DNA of 44,401 nt from the NCBI GenBank assembly GCA_036822055.1, contig DAISIK010000027.1, positions 1 through 44,401 on the forward strand. Direction: 5' to 3'. Every line of letters begins with the position of its first letter. Positions within the stretch are counted from its first letter, which is position 1. Under the pieces are notes generated by a model. It searched no databases, was not told where the DNA came from, and worked only from the letters and a program-made list of their open reading frames with translations. The DNA is from DAISIK01 sp036822055. Lineage in GTDB: Bacteria; Verrucomicrobiota; Verrucomicrobiia; Opitutales; Puniceicoccaceae. Below, one piece after another: positions 25,642 through 34,074 of this stretch. The translations under genes and the position numbers were made by a program.

Positions 25642-26580
25642 ATGCTGGGGATTTTTAAGAGATTTAAGGCCGGGCTGGCGAAGACCACGACGGCGATCGG
25701 GAGGACCTTGGGCGGGGTTTTCGGAAACAAACGCCTGGATGCAGCTTCGCTGGAAAAGATTGAAGAGGCCCTCTACGGGGCCGATATCGGAGTGGAGACG
25801 GCGGGTGAAATCGTGCAGCAGATTGAAGAAGCGGCGCGGACCAATCGCGACCTTCGCGGCAAGGAAGCAGCAGCGATTGGTGCGACGGTACTCCGGCAGG
25901 TTCTGGACGGTAGTGACGCACCATTCGATATCGGGGAAGAGAAGGCCGGGAGCCCGAGGGTAATCCTCTTGGTCGGGGTAAACGGTGCTGGAAAAACAAC
26001 TACAGCAGCCAAACTGGCGGCGCATTATCAGGCCGAGGGGGTGTCCGTTTTGCTGGCGGCTTGCGATACATTTCGGGCGGCCGCCAACGAGCAATTGGTC
26101 TCCTGGGCGAATCGACTGGGAGTGGAGCTGGTGGCGAGCCACCATGGCGCGGATGCCGCAGCAGTCGCTTTCGATGCTCATGCGGCAGCGATTGGGCGTA
26201 AGGCAGGTATCTTAATTTGTGATACAGCTGGCCGACTGCACACCAAAAGCAATTTGATGGGCGAGCTTAAGAAGATCCAGCGGGTGCTGGCGAAGCAGGA
26301 CCCGGAAGCTCCCCATGAGTGCTGGTTGGTCGTTGACGGTAGTTTGGGTACCAACTCGATCGAGCAGGCTCGGGTCTTTCATCGTGAAATCGGGTTGACC
26401 GGATTGGTAGTAACGAAGCTGGACGGGACAAGTAAGGGGGGTGCCTTGGTGGGGATCTATCGGGAGCTCAATCTGCCGATACGCTTTGTCGGGCTCGGAG
26501 AACAGCCAACCGATTTGCAGGTTTTCGAGTCGGAGGCCTATATTCAGACTCTGCTAGGGTTAGATGAAGAGGAGGAGTAA
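25642..26580 (+). CDS. ftsY: Signal recognition particle receptor FtsY
   Basis: FtsY is the GTPase that docks the signal recognition particle and its ribosome at the inner membrane. The 312-residue form contains the N domain (MLGIFKRFKAGLAKT...ALYGADIGVETAGEI) and the G domain: GVNGAGKTTTAAKLA, DTFRAAANEQL, DTAGRLHTKSNLM, TKLDGTSKGGALVG and the closing GLGEQPTDLQVF. There is no acidic A domain; a short amphipathic start probably binds the membrane. It lies 17 bases after nusB and three bases before aroB. Confidence 0.96.
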   Translation: MLGIFKRFKAGLAKTTTAIGRTLGGVFGNKRLDAASLEKIEEALYGADIGVETAGEIVQQIEEAARTNRDLRGKEAAAIGATVLRQVLDGSDAPFDIGEEKAGSPRVILLVGVNGAGKTTTAAKLAAHYQAEGVSVLLAACDTFRAAANEQLVSWANRLGVELVASHHGADAAAVAFDAHAAAIGRKAGILICDTAGRLHTKSNLMGELKKIQRVLAKQDPEAPHECWLVVDGSLGTNSIEQARVFHREIGLTGLVVTKLDGTSKGGALVGIYRELNLPIRFVGLGEQPTDLQVFESEAYIQTLLGLDEEEE

Positions 26581-26583
26581 CCG

Positions 26584-27690
26584 GTGAGTTCGATACAAAT
26601 AGCATTGGGACCGAGGTCCTATAAGATCCATTTCGGGGAAGAGGCTGGTAGGGGGCTGCGGGATCTCTTGGCGGAGCGGATCGGCAAGGGGGATCGGGTG
26701 GCCGTAATCACTGATGAGAATGTTTGGGCAGCACTCAAAGAGGGGCTGGACGGGATTTTTCCCGACGGTTGTTGTCTGATGATTTTGCCCCCAGGGGAGA
26801 CGACCAAATCGATGCAGCATCTCTCGCAGGTGTTTAATTTTCTGGCAGAGTCGGGAGTCGATCGGGGGAGCCTGGTGGTGGCGGTCGGCGGTGGAGTGAT
26901 TGGCGACCTGAGCGGATTTGCGGCGGCCTCTTTCATGCGGGGAATCGATTTTGTGCAGGTGCCAACCTCTTTGTTGGCGATGGTGGATAGTAGTGTGGGA
27001 GGTAAGACGGGGATCAATATTCCGGCTGGGAAAAACCTGGTTGGTGCATTCCATCAGCCAATCGGAGTGTACAGCGATCCGCGATGGCTGGGAACCCTGC
27101 CCAAGCGAGAGTTTACGGCCGGAATGGCTGAGGTGATCAAATATGGGTTAATCCGGGACCGTGGACTCTTTGATGAGCTGGAGGCGGAGCCAATGTTGGA
27201 CGGGAGCGACGAGCGGTTGGAGCGAATCGTCCTGCGTTGTTGTGAAATTAAAGGGCTGGTGGTGGAAGAGGACGAGAGAGAGTCTGCCGCGACGGGTGGG
27301 CGAATGATACTGAATTTTGGGCATACTTTTGGGCATGCGATTGAGGCGGTGGCTGGCTATGGGGTATTTCTGCACGGTGAGGCAGTAGGTCTTGGAATGG
27401 TTCTGGCGGCCAGACTATCGCACCGGGTGGGCCTAATTCAGGCGGCGGAGGCGGCGCGGATCGCAAAAGTCATCGAAGGCCACGGTTTGCCGACCAAATT
27501 GCCGAGCAAATACCCGGTTGAGGCGTTGCTGGCGGCGATGATGCGGGATAAAAAGTGGCGGAGCTTTACCTCGAAGTTCGTCGTGCTTGCTGCGATTGGG
27601 ACAGCCATCACGCGCGATGATGTTGGGTTGGATCTGGTGAGCACCCTGCTTCGTGAGGCGGGAGCCTCGGAGGTAGGAGTTGTGGTTTGA
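26584..27690 (+). CDS. aroB: 3-dehydroquinate synthase
   Basis: AroB makes 3-dehydroquinate from DAHP, the second step of the shikimate pathway, using NAD and a divalent metal. The 368-residue protein has VVAVGGGVIGDLSGFAAA, VPTSLLAMVDSSVGGKTGIN, the metal-binding Glu in MAEVIKYGLI, and the two metal histidines in FGHTFGHAIEA and LHGEAVGLGM. The start is GTG at 26584, with GGAG ten bases upstream in the end of ftsY. It is the last member of the kdsC-ribH-nusB-ftsY-aroB run. Confidence 0.96.
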   Translation: MSSIQIALGPRSYKIHFGEEAGRGLRDLLAERIGKGDRVAVITDENVWAALKEGLDGIFPDGCCLMILPPGETTKSMQHLSQVFNFLAESGVDRGSLVVAVGGGVIGDLSGFAAASFMRGIDFVQVPTSLLAMVDSSVGGKTGINIPAGKNLVGAFHQPIGVYSDPRWLGTLPKREFTAGMAEVIKYGLIRDRGLFDELEAEPMLDGSDERLERIVLRCCEIKGLVVEEDERESAATGGRMILNFGHTFGHAIEAVAGYGVFLHGEAVGLGMVLAARLSHRVGLIQAAEAARIAKVIEGHGLPTKLPSKYPVEALLAAMMRDKKWRSFTSKFVVLAAIGTAITRDDVGLDLVSTLLREAGASEVGVVV

Positions 27691-27721
27691 GCAAGGGCCA
27701 ATTTCTTCAGGTGCTATAGTC

Positions 27722-29095
27722 ATGCAAACCTTTACCTCGAGTGTCCCCCTGCCGGTCTCGGCGGATGAGGCCTTTGCGTGGCATGAGCAGCCGGGGGCTT
27801 TCAACCGCTTGCAGCCACCCTGGGAGCGGGTGCTTCTGGAAGAGGGACCGACGGATGGCTTGAAGAATGGGAGCAGGGTCCAAATCAAGACGTGGGCAGG
27901 CCCGATCAGTTCGCGTTGGAAGATCCGGCATGACGGATACCGGCCTGGAGTTGAGTTTATAGATGAGATGGAAGCTGGACCCTTCAAAGCTTGGAAGCAC
28001 TGGCATCGCTTCCATAAGAGTGAGGGAGAGAAGTGTCGCTTGGAGGATTTTATTCGATGGGAATTGCCGCTGCCGTTTTTCAGTGAACCACTTCTACGAG
28101 GTTGGGTGAGCGCCAAGCTGGAGAGGATGTTTGCTTACCGGCACGCGATAACCGCCCATGATCTCGGACTCGCCAGCTCGGCAGAGAAAAGGGTTGTTTT
28201 AGTAGCTGGAGGCAGTGGATTGATCGGCAGATCCCTGGTGCCCCTGTTGCAAACTCGCGGGCATGAAGTACGCATTCTCAGCCGCCAGCCGAAAGGGCGA
28301 GCTGGTTTTTACGCGTGGAATCCGGAGGAAGGATCGATTGATCGTCGGGCCCTGGAGGGGGTTGATGCGGTCGTCAATCTAGCAGGAGAGAACATTGCTC
28401 AGCGATGGTCGAGTGCGGCGAGGCAGCGGATTCTTTCGAGTCGGGTTGAGGCAACGAAAACCCTGGTTCGTGCTTTGGGTGAGGTAGGAGTGAATGGAGA
28501 CTTGTTCCTCAGTGCCTCGGGGGTTGGTTTCTATGGAACCAACGATGTGGAGCAAGCGGATGAGGCGGCGCCTCTGGGAGAGGGTTTTCTGGCCGCGGTG
28601 TGTCGAGATTGGGAGGCTGAGGCACTTGAGGCAGGTGCGCGTTTCAGTCGTGTGGTCTTGGCTCGGCTCGGTCTGGTTCTGACTCCGGCGGGTGGAGCTT
28701 TGAGCAAAATGTTACCAGCATTTCTGGGTGGTTTGGGGGGGAGGATTGGTAGCGGAAACCAGCCGATGTCGGTGATTGGCATTGAAGATGTGGTGCAGGT
28801 CTTTCGCTTTTTAATTGAGGAGAGTCGCACCGACGGTGCGGTCAATCTGTGTCTACCGAACCCAGTTTCGAATCGAGAGTTTGTGGCAACACTCGGGAGG
28901 GTTTTGAAACGACCAACCGCCATCCCCTTGCCGGGTTGGGCGGTCAAAACCCTCTTTGGGGAAATGGGAGAAGCGACGCTACTGGCCGGAACCGGGGCGG
29001 TACCGAGGGTGCTCCTGAAGGAAGGGTACCGTTTCCGACAGGCAGACCTGGAAGGTGCGCTGCGCTTCTGTTTGGGAAGACTTTTGAAAAGCTGA
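27722..29095 (+). CDS. START-like domain fused to a TIGR01777 NAD(P)-binding epimerase
   Basis: A 457-residue two-domain protein. Residues 1-150 resemble the SRPBCC/START-like fold (FTSSVPLPVSADEAFAWHEQPGAFNRLQPPW), a ligand-binding cavity domain. The rest is a TIGR01777/YfcH-type short-chain epimerase with the dinucleotide-binding motif VLVAGGSGLIGRSLVPLL, DAVVNLAGENIAQRW and the closing DUF1731 region (PLPGWAVKTLFGEMGEATLL). The fusion occurs in several phyla, and the reaction is unknown. I place the start at the ATG at 27722; an upstream TTG at 27680 would overlap aroB. Confidence 0.88.
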   Translation: MQTFTSSVPLPVSADEAFAWHEQPGAFNRLQPPWERVLLEEGPTDGLKNGSRVQIKTWAGPISSRWKIRHDGYRPGVEFIDEMEAGPFKAWKHWHRFHKSEGEKCRLEDFIRWELPLPFFSEPLLRGWVSAKLERMFAYRHAITAHDLGLASSAEKRVVLVAGGSGLIGRSLVPLLQTRGHEVRILSRQPKGRAGFYAWNPEEGSIDRRALEGVDAVVNLAGENIAQRWSSAARQRILSSRVEATKTLVRALGEVGVNGDLFLSASGVGFYGTNDVEQADEAAPLGEGFLAAVCRDWEAEALEAGARFSRVVLARLGLVLTPAGGALSKMLPAFLGGLGGRIGSGNQPMSVIGIEDVVQVFRFLIEESRTDGAVNLCLPNPVSNREFVATLGRVLKRPTAIPLPGWAVKTLFGEMGEATLLAGTGAVPRVLLKEGYRFRQADLEGALRFCLGRLLKS

Positions 29096-29116
29096 GAAGC
29101 TGAAAAGCTGAGAGGG
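29086..29116 (+). repeat. Degenerate AAGCTGA tandem repeat
   Basis: GAAAAGCTGAGAAGCTGAAAAGCTGAGA contains three imperfect copies of an AAGCTGA-type unit. The first copy includes the stop codon of the preceding gene, and the others fill the short gap to the convergent pseudouridine synthase gene. It probably arose by slippage. Confidence 0.6.
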
Positions 29117-29127
29117 TGAAAAGGGGA

Positions 29128-29898
29128 TTAGGGGAAGTCGATGGTGAGGGGCCAGTTTTGGGGAAGGGGTGAAAGGACCTCGAACTCCTTGCCGTCAGCC
29201 TGGGTGAGGCGAAGGCAGGTTGCGTGAAGATGGAGGCGATCTTCTCCGGAGGTGAGGCGGAGATAGTTTCGATTGAATGCAAAGTCGCCATAAGTCTTGT
29301 CTCCAAGAATTGGATACCCGCGCTCGGTGGACTGGATGCGCAACTGGTGGGTGCGGCCGGTGAGCGGCTGAAACTCGAGGAGGGTGAGCGGCTGAGGCCG
29401 ACGGGTGGAGCGGAGGCTTTTAACGCGGGTTACGGCGGTTACTCCCTCGCGAAGAACCTGCATACGCAGGGTTTTTCCGGTTGGGCGACGGGCGAGGCGA
29501 TCGCGCCACTGGGTTTCCTGGAGGTGGATGGTGCCTCGAACGATGGCGTGGTAGGTTTTTGAGACAAGGCCCTTGGCGAAGGCATCCCGGGCGAAACGGG
29601 CAGCCGCTTCATTGGTGGCGAGGAGGAGGGAGCCTGAGGTGGGGGCATCGATGCGGTGGCAGAGGTAGAGAGCATCCCGATCGTTGATGGCGAAGGCTTC
29701 TGATTGGGGGTCCCAATCTGAAGCAAGCAGACTGCGGCCTGCTTCGAGGGGGTCATCGGGTTGGTTGGGGTGAGAAAGGACGCCAATCGGTTTGGTTATC
29801 CCGAGGTAGTTTTGGTTATGGGCGACAATCCGAATCCCCGAATGCCACGGGAGGGCCTCGAGGGATGGGAGGGTGAGGTGGGTTTTTCGGGGGCTCAC
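29128..29898 (-). CDS. RluA-family RNA pseudouridine synthase
   Basis: A 256-residue stand-alone catalytic domain of the RluA family, which converts specific uridines in rRNA or tRNA to pseudouridine. The catalytic aspartate is in CHRIDAPTSGSLL (HRxDxxTSG motif), with GITKPIGVLSH upstream, LVSKTYHAIVRG after it, and the family's LTGRTHQLRIQ and YPILGDKTYG near the end. There is no S4 domain. The start is GTG at 29898, overlapping the hisS stop as GTGA. The exact RNA target cannot be told from sequence. Confidence 0.92.
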   Translation of the reverse strand: MSPRKTHLTLPSLEALPWHSGIRIVAHNQNYLGITKPIGVLSHPNQPDDPLEAGRSLLASDWDPQSEAFAINDRDALYLCHRIDAPTSGSLLLATNEAAARFARDAFAKGLVSKTYHAIVRGTIHLQETQWRDRLARRPTGKTLRMQVLREGVTAVTRVKSLRSTRRPQPLTLLEFQPLTGRTHQLRIQSTERGYPILGDKTYGDFAFNRNYLRLTSGEDRLHLHATCLRLTQADGKEFEVLSPLPQNWPLTIDFP

Positions 29899-31217
29899 CG
29901 ACGGGATTGAAGGTAGGTGGAGACCTCGGCGAGGGGGATTTCAATCTCATCTCCGGTGGTGGAATCCTTTGCCCGAACCAAGCCTGTTTCAACGGAGGAG
30001 GAGCTAATCGTCAGGAAAGCCCCGGGTCGGTGCTGGGATCCTTCCTTAAACTGTTTACCGAGACCGGAAGTTTTGAGGGAGATGCCGATTCTAAATCCGG
30101 CACGCCGGAGGTCGGCCGCGAGTGCGAAGGCTGCATTACGGGAGACGGGGTCTGGAGTGGAGGTGATGAAGGCTTCGAGCTGGTGGGTTTCCTGCGGCAG
30201 CTTGTTTTTCGCAGCAAGCAGGTCGAGAAGGGTGACATCACCAAGGGCGAGACCAACGGCGGGAGTCGGTGGACCCCCGAGCTTTTCGACAAGGTCATCA
30301 TAGCGGCCTCCCCCGCCGAGGGCCCGGCCGTGGCCGGAGGCTTCAAAAAGCTCGAAGACAAAACCGGTGTAGTAGGCCAGACCTCGGACAATGCCGAGGT
30401 CGATTTGAACGAATTGACTAAGGCCCATGGCCTGGATTCCCCCGAGCAGGGTGTCCCATTGAGCGAGGCGATCGAGAAGGATTGGTCGCAGGGGGGAGTC
30501 GGCCCCGAGGCGCTTGAGGAAGAAGTCTGCGAGATCGGAGCGGCTCCGGATTGAGCGGAGGGCGTTGATTTCGCTTAGGATAAGCTCAGCCCGGTCGGGG
30601 ATGATGGCGGCGAGAGACTCGAGGGTTTTTTCCGGAGGGGTTTTCTCGATGCGATCAATAGCCGAGAGGAGGTGGCCGCGATCTCCCTCGGCAATTTGGT
30701 GAAGCTCGAGGAAATGCATCCAAATGACACGATCGCTAAGGCGGAGCTGAAAGTCTGCCGGAGAGAGACCGAGGTGGCGGAGGGTTTCGATGCCACAGGC
30801 AATGATTTCAAGATCGGCACCGGCATCGGGGATTCCGAGAATGTCGAGGTTGAATTGATAGAATGAGCGCAGGCGGCCTTTTTGGGGCCGTTCGAATCGG
30901 TACTGCTCGGCGATGCTGTACCAGCGGACGGGTTTGGGCAGACCCTGGGCTTGGGAAGCAACCATCCGGCAAACGGTGGGGGTCATCTCCGGACGCAGGG
31001 CAACCTGTCTCCCGCCTCGATCCTCAAAGGCAAATAGCTGGCCAACGATTTCGGGGCCTGATTTCTCGATGTAAAGGTCTAGTGGTTCGAGAGTGGGTCC
31101 ACCGAAAGGGAGGAAGGCGTGGCGCTGGGCGATTTCTTTCCAGTGGGCGAAGAGGGCATCTAAAGTTGATGCAGCATCGGGGAGAAACTCACGAAATCCG
31201 GGAAGCGTCTGAAACAT
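29895..31217 (-). CDS. hisS: Histidyl-tRNA synthetase
   Basis: HisRS is a class II synthetase that charges tRNA-His. The 440-residue product starts MFQTLPGFREFLP, in the place of the family's GxRD(F/Y)LP start. Motif 2 is ALRPEMTPTVCRM followed by YRFERPQKGRLRSFYQFNLDI, the HisA region has GIVRGLAYYTGFVFELF, and motif 3 lies in RALGGGGRYDDL. The C-terminal anticodon-binding domain is present. The ATG at 31217 fits the family better than the ATG at 31241. It lies inside the end of the upstream HU-type gene, an overlap of 29 bases. Confidence 0.95.
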   Translation of the reverse strand: MFQTLPGFREFLPDAASTLDALFAHWKEIAQRHAFLPFGGPTLEPLDLYIEKSGPEIVGQLFAFEDRGGRQVALRPEMTPTVCRMVASQAQGLPKPVRWYSIAEQYRFERPQKGRLRSFYQFNLDILGIPDAGADLEIIACGIETLRHLGLSPADFQLRLSDRVIWMHFLELHQIAEGDRGHLLSAIDRIEKTPPEKTLESLAAIIPDRAELILSEINALRSIRSRSDLADFFLKRLGADSPLRPILLDRLAQWDTLLGGIQAMGLSQFVQIDLGIVRGLAYYTGFVFELFEASGHGRALGGGGRYDDLVEKLGGPPTPAVGLALGDVTLLDLLAAKNKLPQETHQLEAFITSTPDPVSRNAAFALAADLRRAGFRIGISLKTSGLGKQFKEGSQHRPGAFLTISSSSVETGLVRAKDSTTGDEIEIPLAEVSTYLQSRR

Positions 31218-31551
31218 TGATGTGACCTGATGGCGCGGCATTCAGATTGTCGAGATCCAAAAGCATCAGTTTCTGGCGGATTTCTTTACCGGGTTTGAAC
31301 TTGATGGTAGCGCGGCGCGGAATGAGAAGGTCTTTCTCCGGGTGGTGGGGATTGCGGCCTACCCGCTCCTGGCGTATCTGCAAGTCGAAGACGCCGAAGT
31401 TGCGAAGCTCCACCTTGCGCCCTTCACAGAAGGCGGTGCCGAGGTGGAAGAAGGTCTTCTGGACAAGCTTTTCAACGATTTTTCGGTCCAACTCCGGCAC
31501 TGATTCGTGGACGAGCGAAACAATTTCCCTTCTGGTTAGGCTGTTGGACAT
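31189..31551 (-). CDS. HU/IHF-family DNA-bending protein
   Basis: A 120-residue nucleoid protein of the HU/IHF family. It shows the dimerisation helices (LTRREIVSLVHESVPELDRKIVEKLVQKTF), the RNFGVFDLQIRQERVGRNPHHP turn with the intercalating-proline-type beta-arm, and IPRRATIKFKPGKEIRQKL. An extra tail of about 20 residues (LNAAPSGHINVSDASRIS) follows the normal end and overlaps the hisS start. It may act as IHF or as a general architectural factor. The gene is divergent from the ClpX-like gene, with fewer than 80 bases between the starts. Confidence 0.9.
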   Translation of the reverse strand: MSNSLTRREIVSLVHESVPELDRKIVEKLVQKTFFHLGTAFCEGRKVELRNFGVFDLQIRQERVGRNPHHPEKDLLIPRRATIKFKPGKEIRQKLMLLDLDNLNAAPSGHINVSDASRIS

Positions 31552-31628
31552 GAGTAATCGCTTGAGGAATGTGCAGGAAGAGGTAGATTCAGACTGGCAG
31601 GGTGAGCGATTCTGTCAACGATGTTTCC

Positions 31629-33263
31629 ATGAGCGACAAAGATTCCAACAACCCTATCGAGGAGATCCAAAAACAACTCGACAAACTTTTCAGAACCGGC
31701 CGGATACCCGGAGGACCGAGGATCTTCAAGTTCGATGAGGAAACATCCTCCGGAGATAGTGATGGCGGGAGGGGTCCCACCACGCGGGAGGATGATGCAG
31801 CAGAAAACCGGAAGGAACGCCTCCGCGGAATCCGGGAATTTTCGGCGCGACCGAGGGAGATCAGCGATTATTTGAACCGCTTTGTGATTGGCCAGAAGGA
31901 TGCCAAAAAGGTTCTCTCGGTGGCGATTTGCGACCACTACAACCACATCCGCAACTGCATTGAGGAGCCGGAACTTTCGAAGGTGGAATACCACAAACCG
32001 AACATCCTGCTGCTGGGACCCACGGGGGTCGGAAAGACCTACCTGATGCGAAACATCGCGAAGTTTATCGGGGTGCCTTTTGTGAAGGCGGATGCGACCA
32101 AATTTTCTGAAACTGGCTATGTTGGCGGTGACGTAGAGGACCTGGTGCGGGACCTGGTCAAGAGTGCGGGTGGCGACATCGAGCTGGCTGAATACGGAAT
32201 CGTCTACATTGATGAGATTGACAAGATAGCGTCTCAGCAGGGCGGGGGCAAAGATGTCTCGGGCCGGGGGGTGCAGATCAATCTGCTCAAGCTTATGGAG
32301 GATACCGAAGTGAGTCAGTTTAGCCCGACGGACATGATGGCGCAGATGCAGGCGATGATGTCGGGGATGGGGCAGGGGAAAGGCGGCCCGAAGAGAGGTA
32401 TCCGGACGCGGAATATTCTTTTCATTGTGAGCGGGGCTTTTGACGGGCTGGTCAACTCGATTCAGAGACGGGTCGATGGCAGTTCGATGGGATTCACTGG
32501 GGAGGTGTCGCCAGAGGTGGACGAGGATCTACGATTGTCAAGGTACCTGAGGCTTGCTGAAACAAAGGACTTCATTGATTACGGATTTGAGCCAGAGTTT
32601 GTTGGCCGGCTTCCGGTTCGGGTAGCTTGCGATCCTCTTTCGGCGAAGGATCTTTCGACGATCCTCACCAGTTCTGAGGGCAGCTTGCTCGCCCAGTACC
32701 GGAGGGATTTCGAGGGGTACGGGATTGACTTTCGCCTGACCCCGGAGGCGGTTCTGGAGATAGCCGAGCGAAGCCACCGGGAGGGCACCGGGGCGCGGGG
32801 AATCATCACGGTCCTTGAGAGAATTTTCCGCGACTTTAAGTATGAGCTGCCTTCGACGGCGATCCGTTCGTTTGAGGTGACATCCGAGGTGATTGACCAA
32901 CCCCAAAAGGCTTTGTCGAAGCTGATGGAGGAAAATCGGCACTTACAGATTTCGGTTTATCGTGATGAGGTGCGGAGGTTTGCCGAGAGCTTTCGAAGGG
33001 AGAATGAGATCGAGCTGGAGTTTACGGACGGGGCAGTTGAGACCTTTGCTGAAATGGCTTCCAACCGGGATGAGACGCTTACAAGTTTACTTCATAAGCT
33101 GTTTGAGGATCTCGAACACGGGATCCAAATCGTAGCCCGGAATGGGGGACGGCGGAAGTTTACCCTTGATGAGCATTTTGCCAAAGACGCTGACTCCGTG
33201 GTTTCCGGCTGGGTGGTGGAGAGTTTCCGCCAGCGAGAGTCATCAAAGCCGGATAATCGATGA
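31629..33263 (+). CDS. ClpX-like AAA+ unfoldase with a methionine-rich loop and a second lid domain
   Basis: A 544-residue AAA+ protein of the ClpX/HslU group (numbered from the ATG at 31629; a GTG at 31602 is an alternative). The core matches ClpX: FVIGQKDAKK, Walker A GPTGVGKT (130-137), pore loop TGYVGGDVED (162-171), Walker B YIDEID (193-198) and sensor-2 GTGARG (386-391). Differences are clear. There is no Cys4 zinc domain; instead the first 70 residues are acidic and disordered. Where ClpX has its RKH loop there is MMAQMQAMMSGMGQGKGG (236-253). The ClpP-docking IGF loop reads SSMGFTG. After the lid (about 363-420), residues 459-526 seem to repeat it without the sensor Arg. I infer an unfoldase, ClpP-dependent or not. 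It overlaps ubiE by ATGA. Confidence 0.88.
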   Translation: MSDKDSNNPIEEIQKQLDKLFRTGRIPGGPRIFKFDEETSSGDSDGGRGPTTREDDAAENRKERLRGIREFSARPREISDYLNRFVIGQKDAKKVLSVAICDHYNHIRNCIEEPELSKVEYHKPNILLLGPTGVGKTYLMRNIAKFIGVPFVKADATKFSETGYVGGDVEDLVRDLVKSAGGDIELAEYGIVYIDEIDKIASQQGGGKDVSGRGVQINLLKLMEDTEVSQFSPTDMMAQMQAMMSGMGQGKGGPKRGIRTRNILFIVSGAFDGLVNSIQRRVDGSSMGFTGEVSPEVDEDLRLSRYLRLAETKDFIDYGFEPEFVGRLPVRVACDPLSAKDLSTILTSSEGSLLAQYRRDFEGYGIDFRLTPEAVLEIAERSHREGTGARGIITVLERIFRDFKYELPSTAIRSFEVTSEVIDQPQKALSKLMEENRHLQISVYRDEVRRFAESFRRENEIELEFTDGAVETFAEMASNRDETLTSLLHKLFEDLEHGIQIVARNGGRRKFTLDEHFAKDADSVVSGWVVESFRQRESSKPDNR

Positions 33264-33970
33264 AGCCGGAGGGCGGAGCAGTTAACCGGATGTTTGCGGG
33301 AATCGCTGGTCGGTACGACCGAGCGAACCACGTTCTCTCCTTTGGAGTTGATTACCGGTGGCGTTCGGCCTTGGTGCGAGCTGTTGAGGCGGGCTCGCCG
33401 AACCGCGTCCTAGATCTGGCAACGGGGAGCGGGGATGTAGCTTTCGCTCTGGAAAAACGGTTGGGTCCAGAGGTGATGATTACGGGCATGGATTTCTGCC
33501 AGCCCATGTTGGACGAGGCGAAAGCGAAGCAGCAGACAAAAGGGGTTGGGAAGTCGATCACCTTTGTTTGGGGCGATGCAATGGATCTGGCCTTGGAAAC
33601 CGATTCTGAAGATGTTGTGACGATTGCCTTTGGAGTGCGCAACTTCGAGGATCGGCAGAGGGGTTTGAGGGAAATTCTCCGGGTTCTCCGACCGGGAGGG
33701 TCTTTATTTGTCCTGGAGTTTTCGCAACCGTACCGCTGGTTCGCCCCCTTTTATGGATTCTACCTCAAGCATGTGCTTCCTCGACTGGCAGCCTTGGTAA
33801 CTGGGGAGAAATCTGCCTATGACTATTTGGCTGGGACGATTGAGGCCTTTCCAAGTCGGCAGGAACTCACCGCGCAGATTGAGGAGGCAGGTTTTGTTGG
33901 GGTGGAAGCTAAGCCGATGACTCTTGGGACGGTGGCTCTGCATTCCGGGCAAAAGCCTGGGAGGAGTTAG
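33260..33970 (+). CDS. ubiE: Demethylmenaquinone/ubiquinone C-methyltransferase
   Basis: UbiE/MenG is an SAM-dependent methyltransferase that methylates demethylmenaquinone, and in quinone-mixed bacteria also the ubiquinone ring. The 236-residue protein opens with VNRMFAGIAGRYDRANHVLSFG, a family hallmark, followed by the SAM-binding VLDLATGSGDVAFAL, TIAFGVRNFEDRQRGLREILRVLRPGG and VLEFSQP. No other quinone genes are visible, but menaquinone is likely in this lineage. The start overlaps the ClpX-like stop as ATGA (33260-33263), so the two are translated together. Confidence 0.93.
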   Translation: MKPEGGAVNRMFAGIAGRYDRANHVLSFGVDYRWRSALVRAVEAGSPNRVLDLATGSGDVAFALEKRLGPEVMITGMDFCQPMLDEAKAKQQTKGVGKSITFVWGDAMDLALETDSEDVVTIAFGVRNFEDRQRGLREILRVLRPGGSLFVLEFSQPYRWFAPFYGFYLKHVLPRLAALVTGEKSAYDYLAGTIEAFPSRQELTAQIEEAGFVGVEAKPMTLGTVALHSGQKPGRS

Positions 33971-33988
33971 CTCCTGGAGGGTGGCCAG

Positions 33989-34027
33989 AAAAAGGGGGAG
34001 CCCCCATCCTCCTGGATGAAGGCTCCC
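33989..34027 (-). terminator. Intrinsic terminator of the pectate-lyase-like gene
   Basis: On the minus strand GGGAGCC (34027-34021) pairs with GGCTCCC (34002-33996), enclosing a second stem CATCC/GGATG, and five T residues follow after two C. This is a convincing Rho-independent terminator 47 bases past the gene's stop, between the convergent ubiE and pectate-lyase-like genes. Confidence 0.85.
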
Positions 34028-34074
34028 TGATGGTTGAGAATTGCGGGGGTTGGAGCGTCTCCTCAAGCCCGAGA

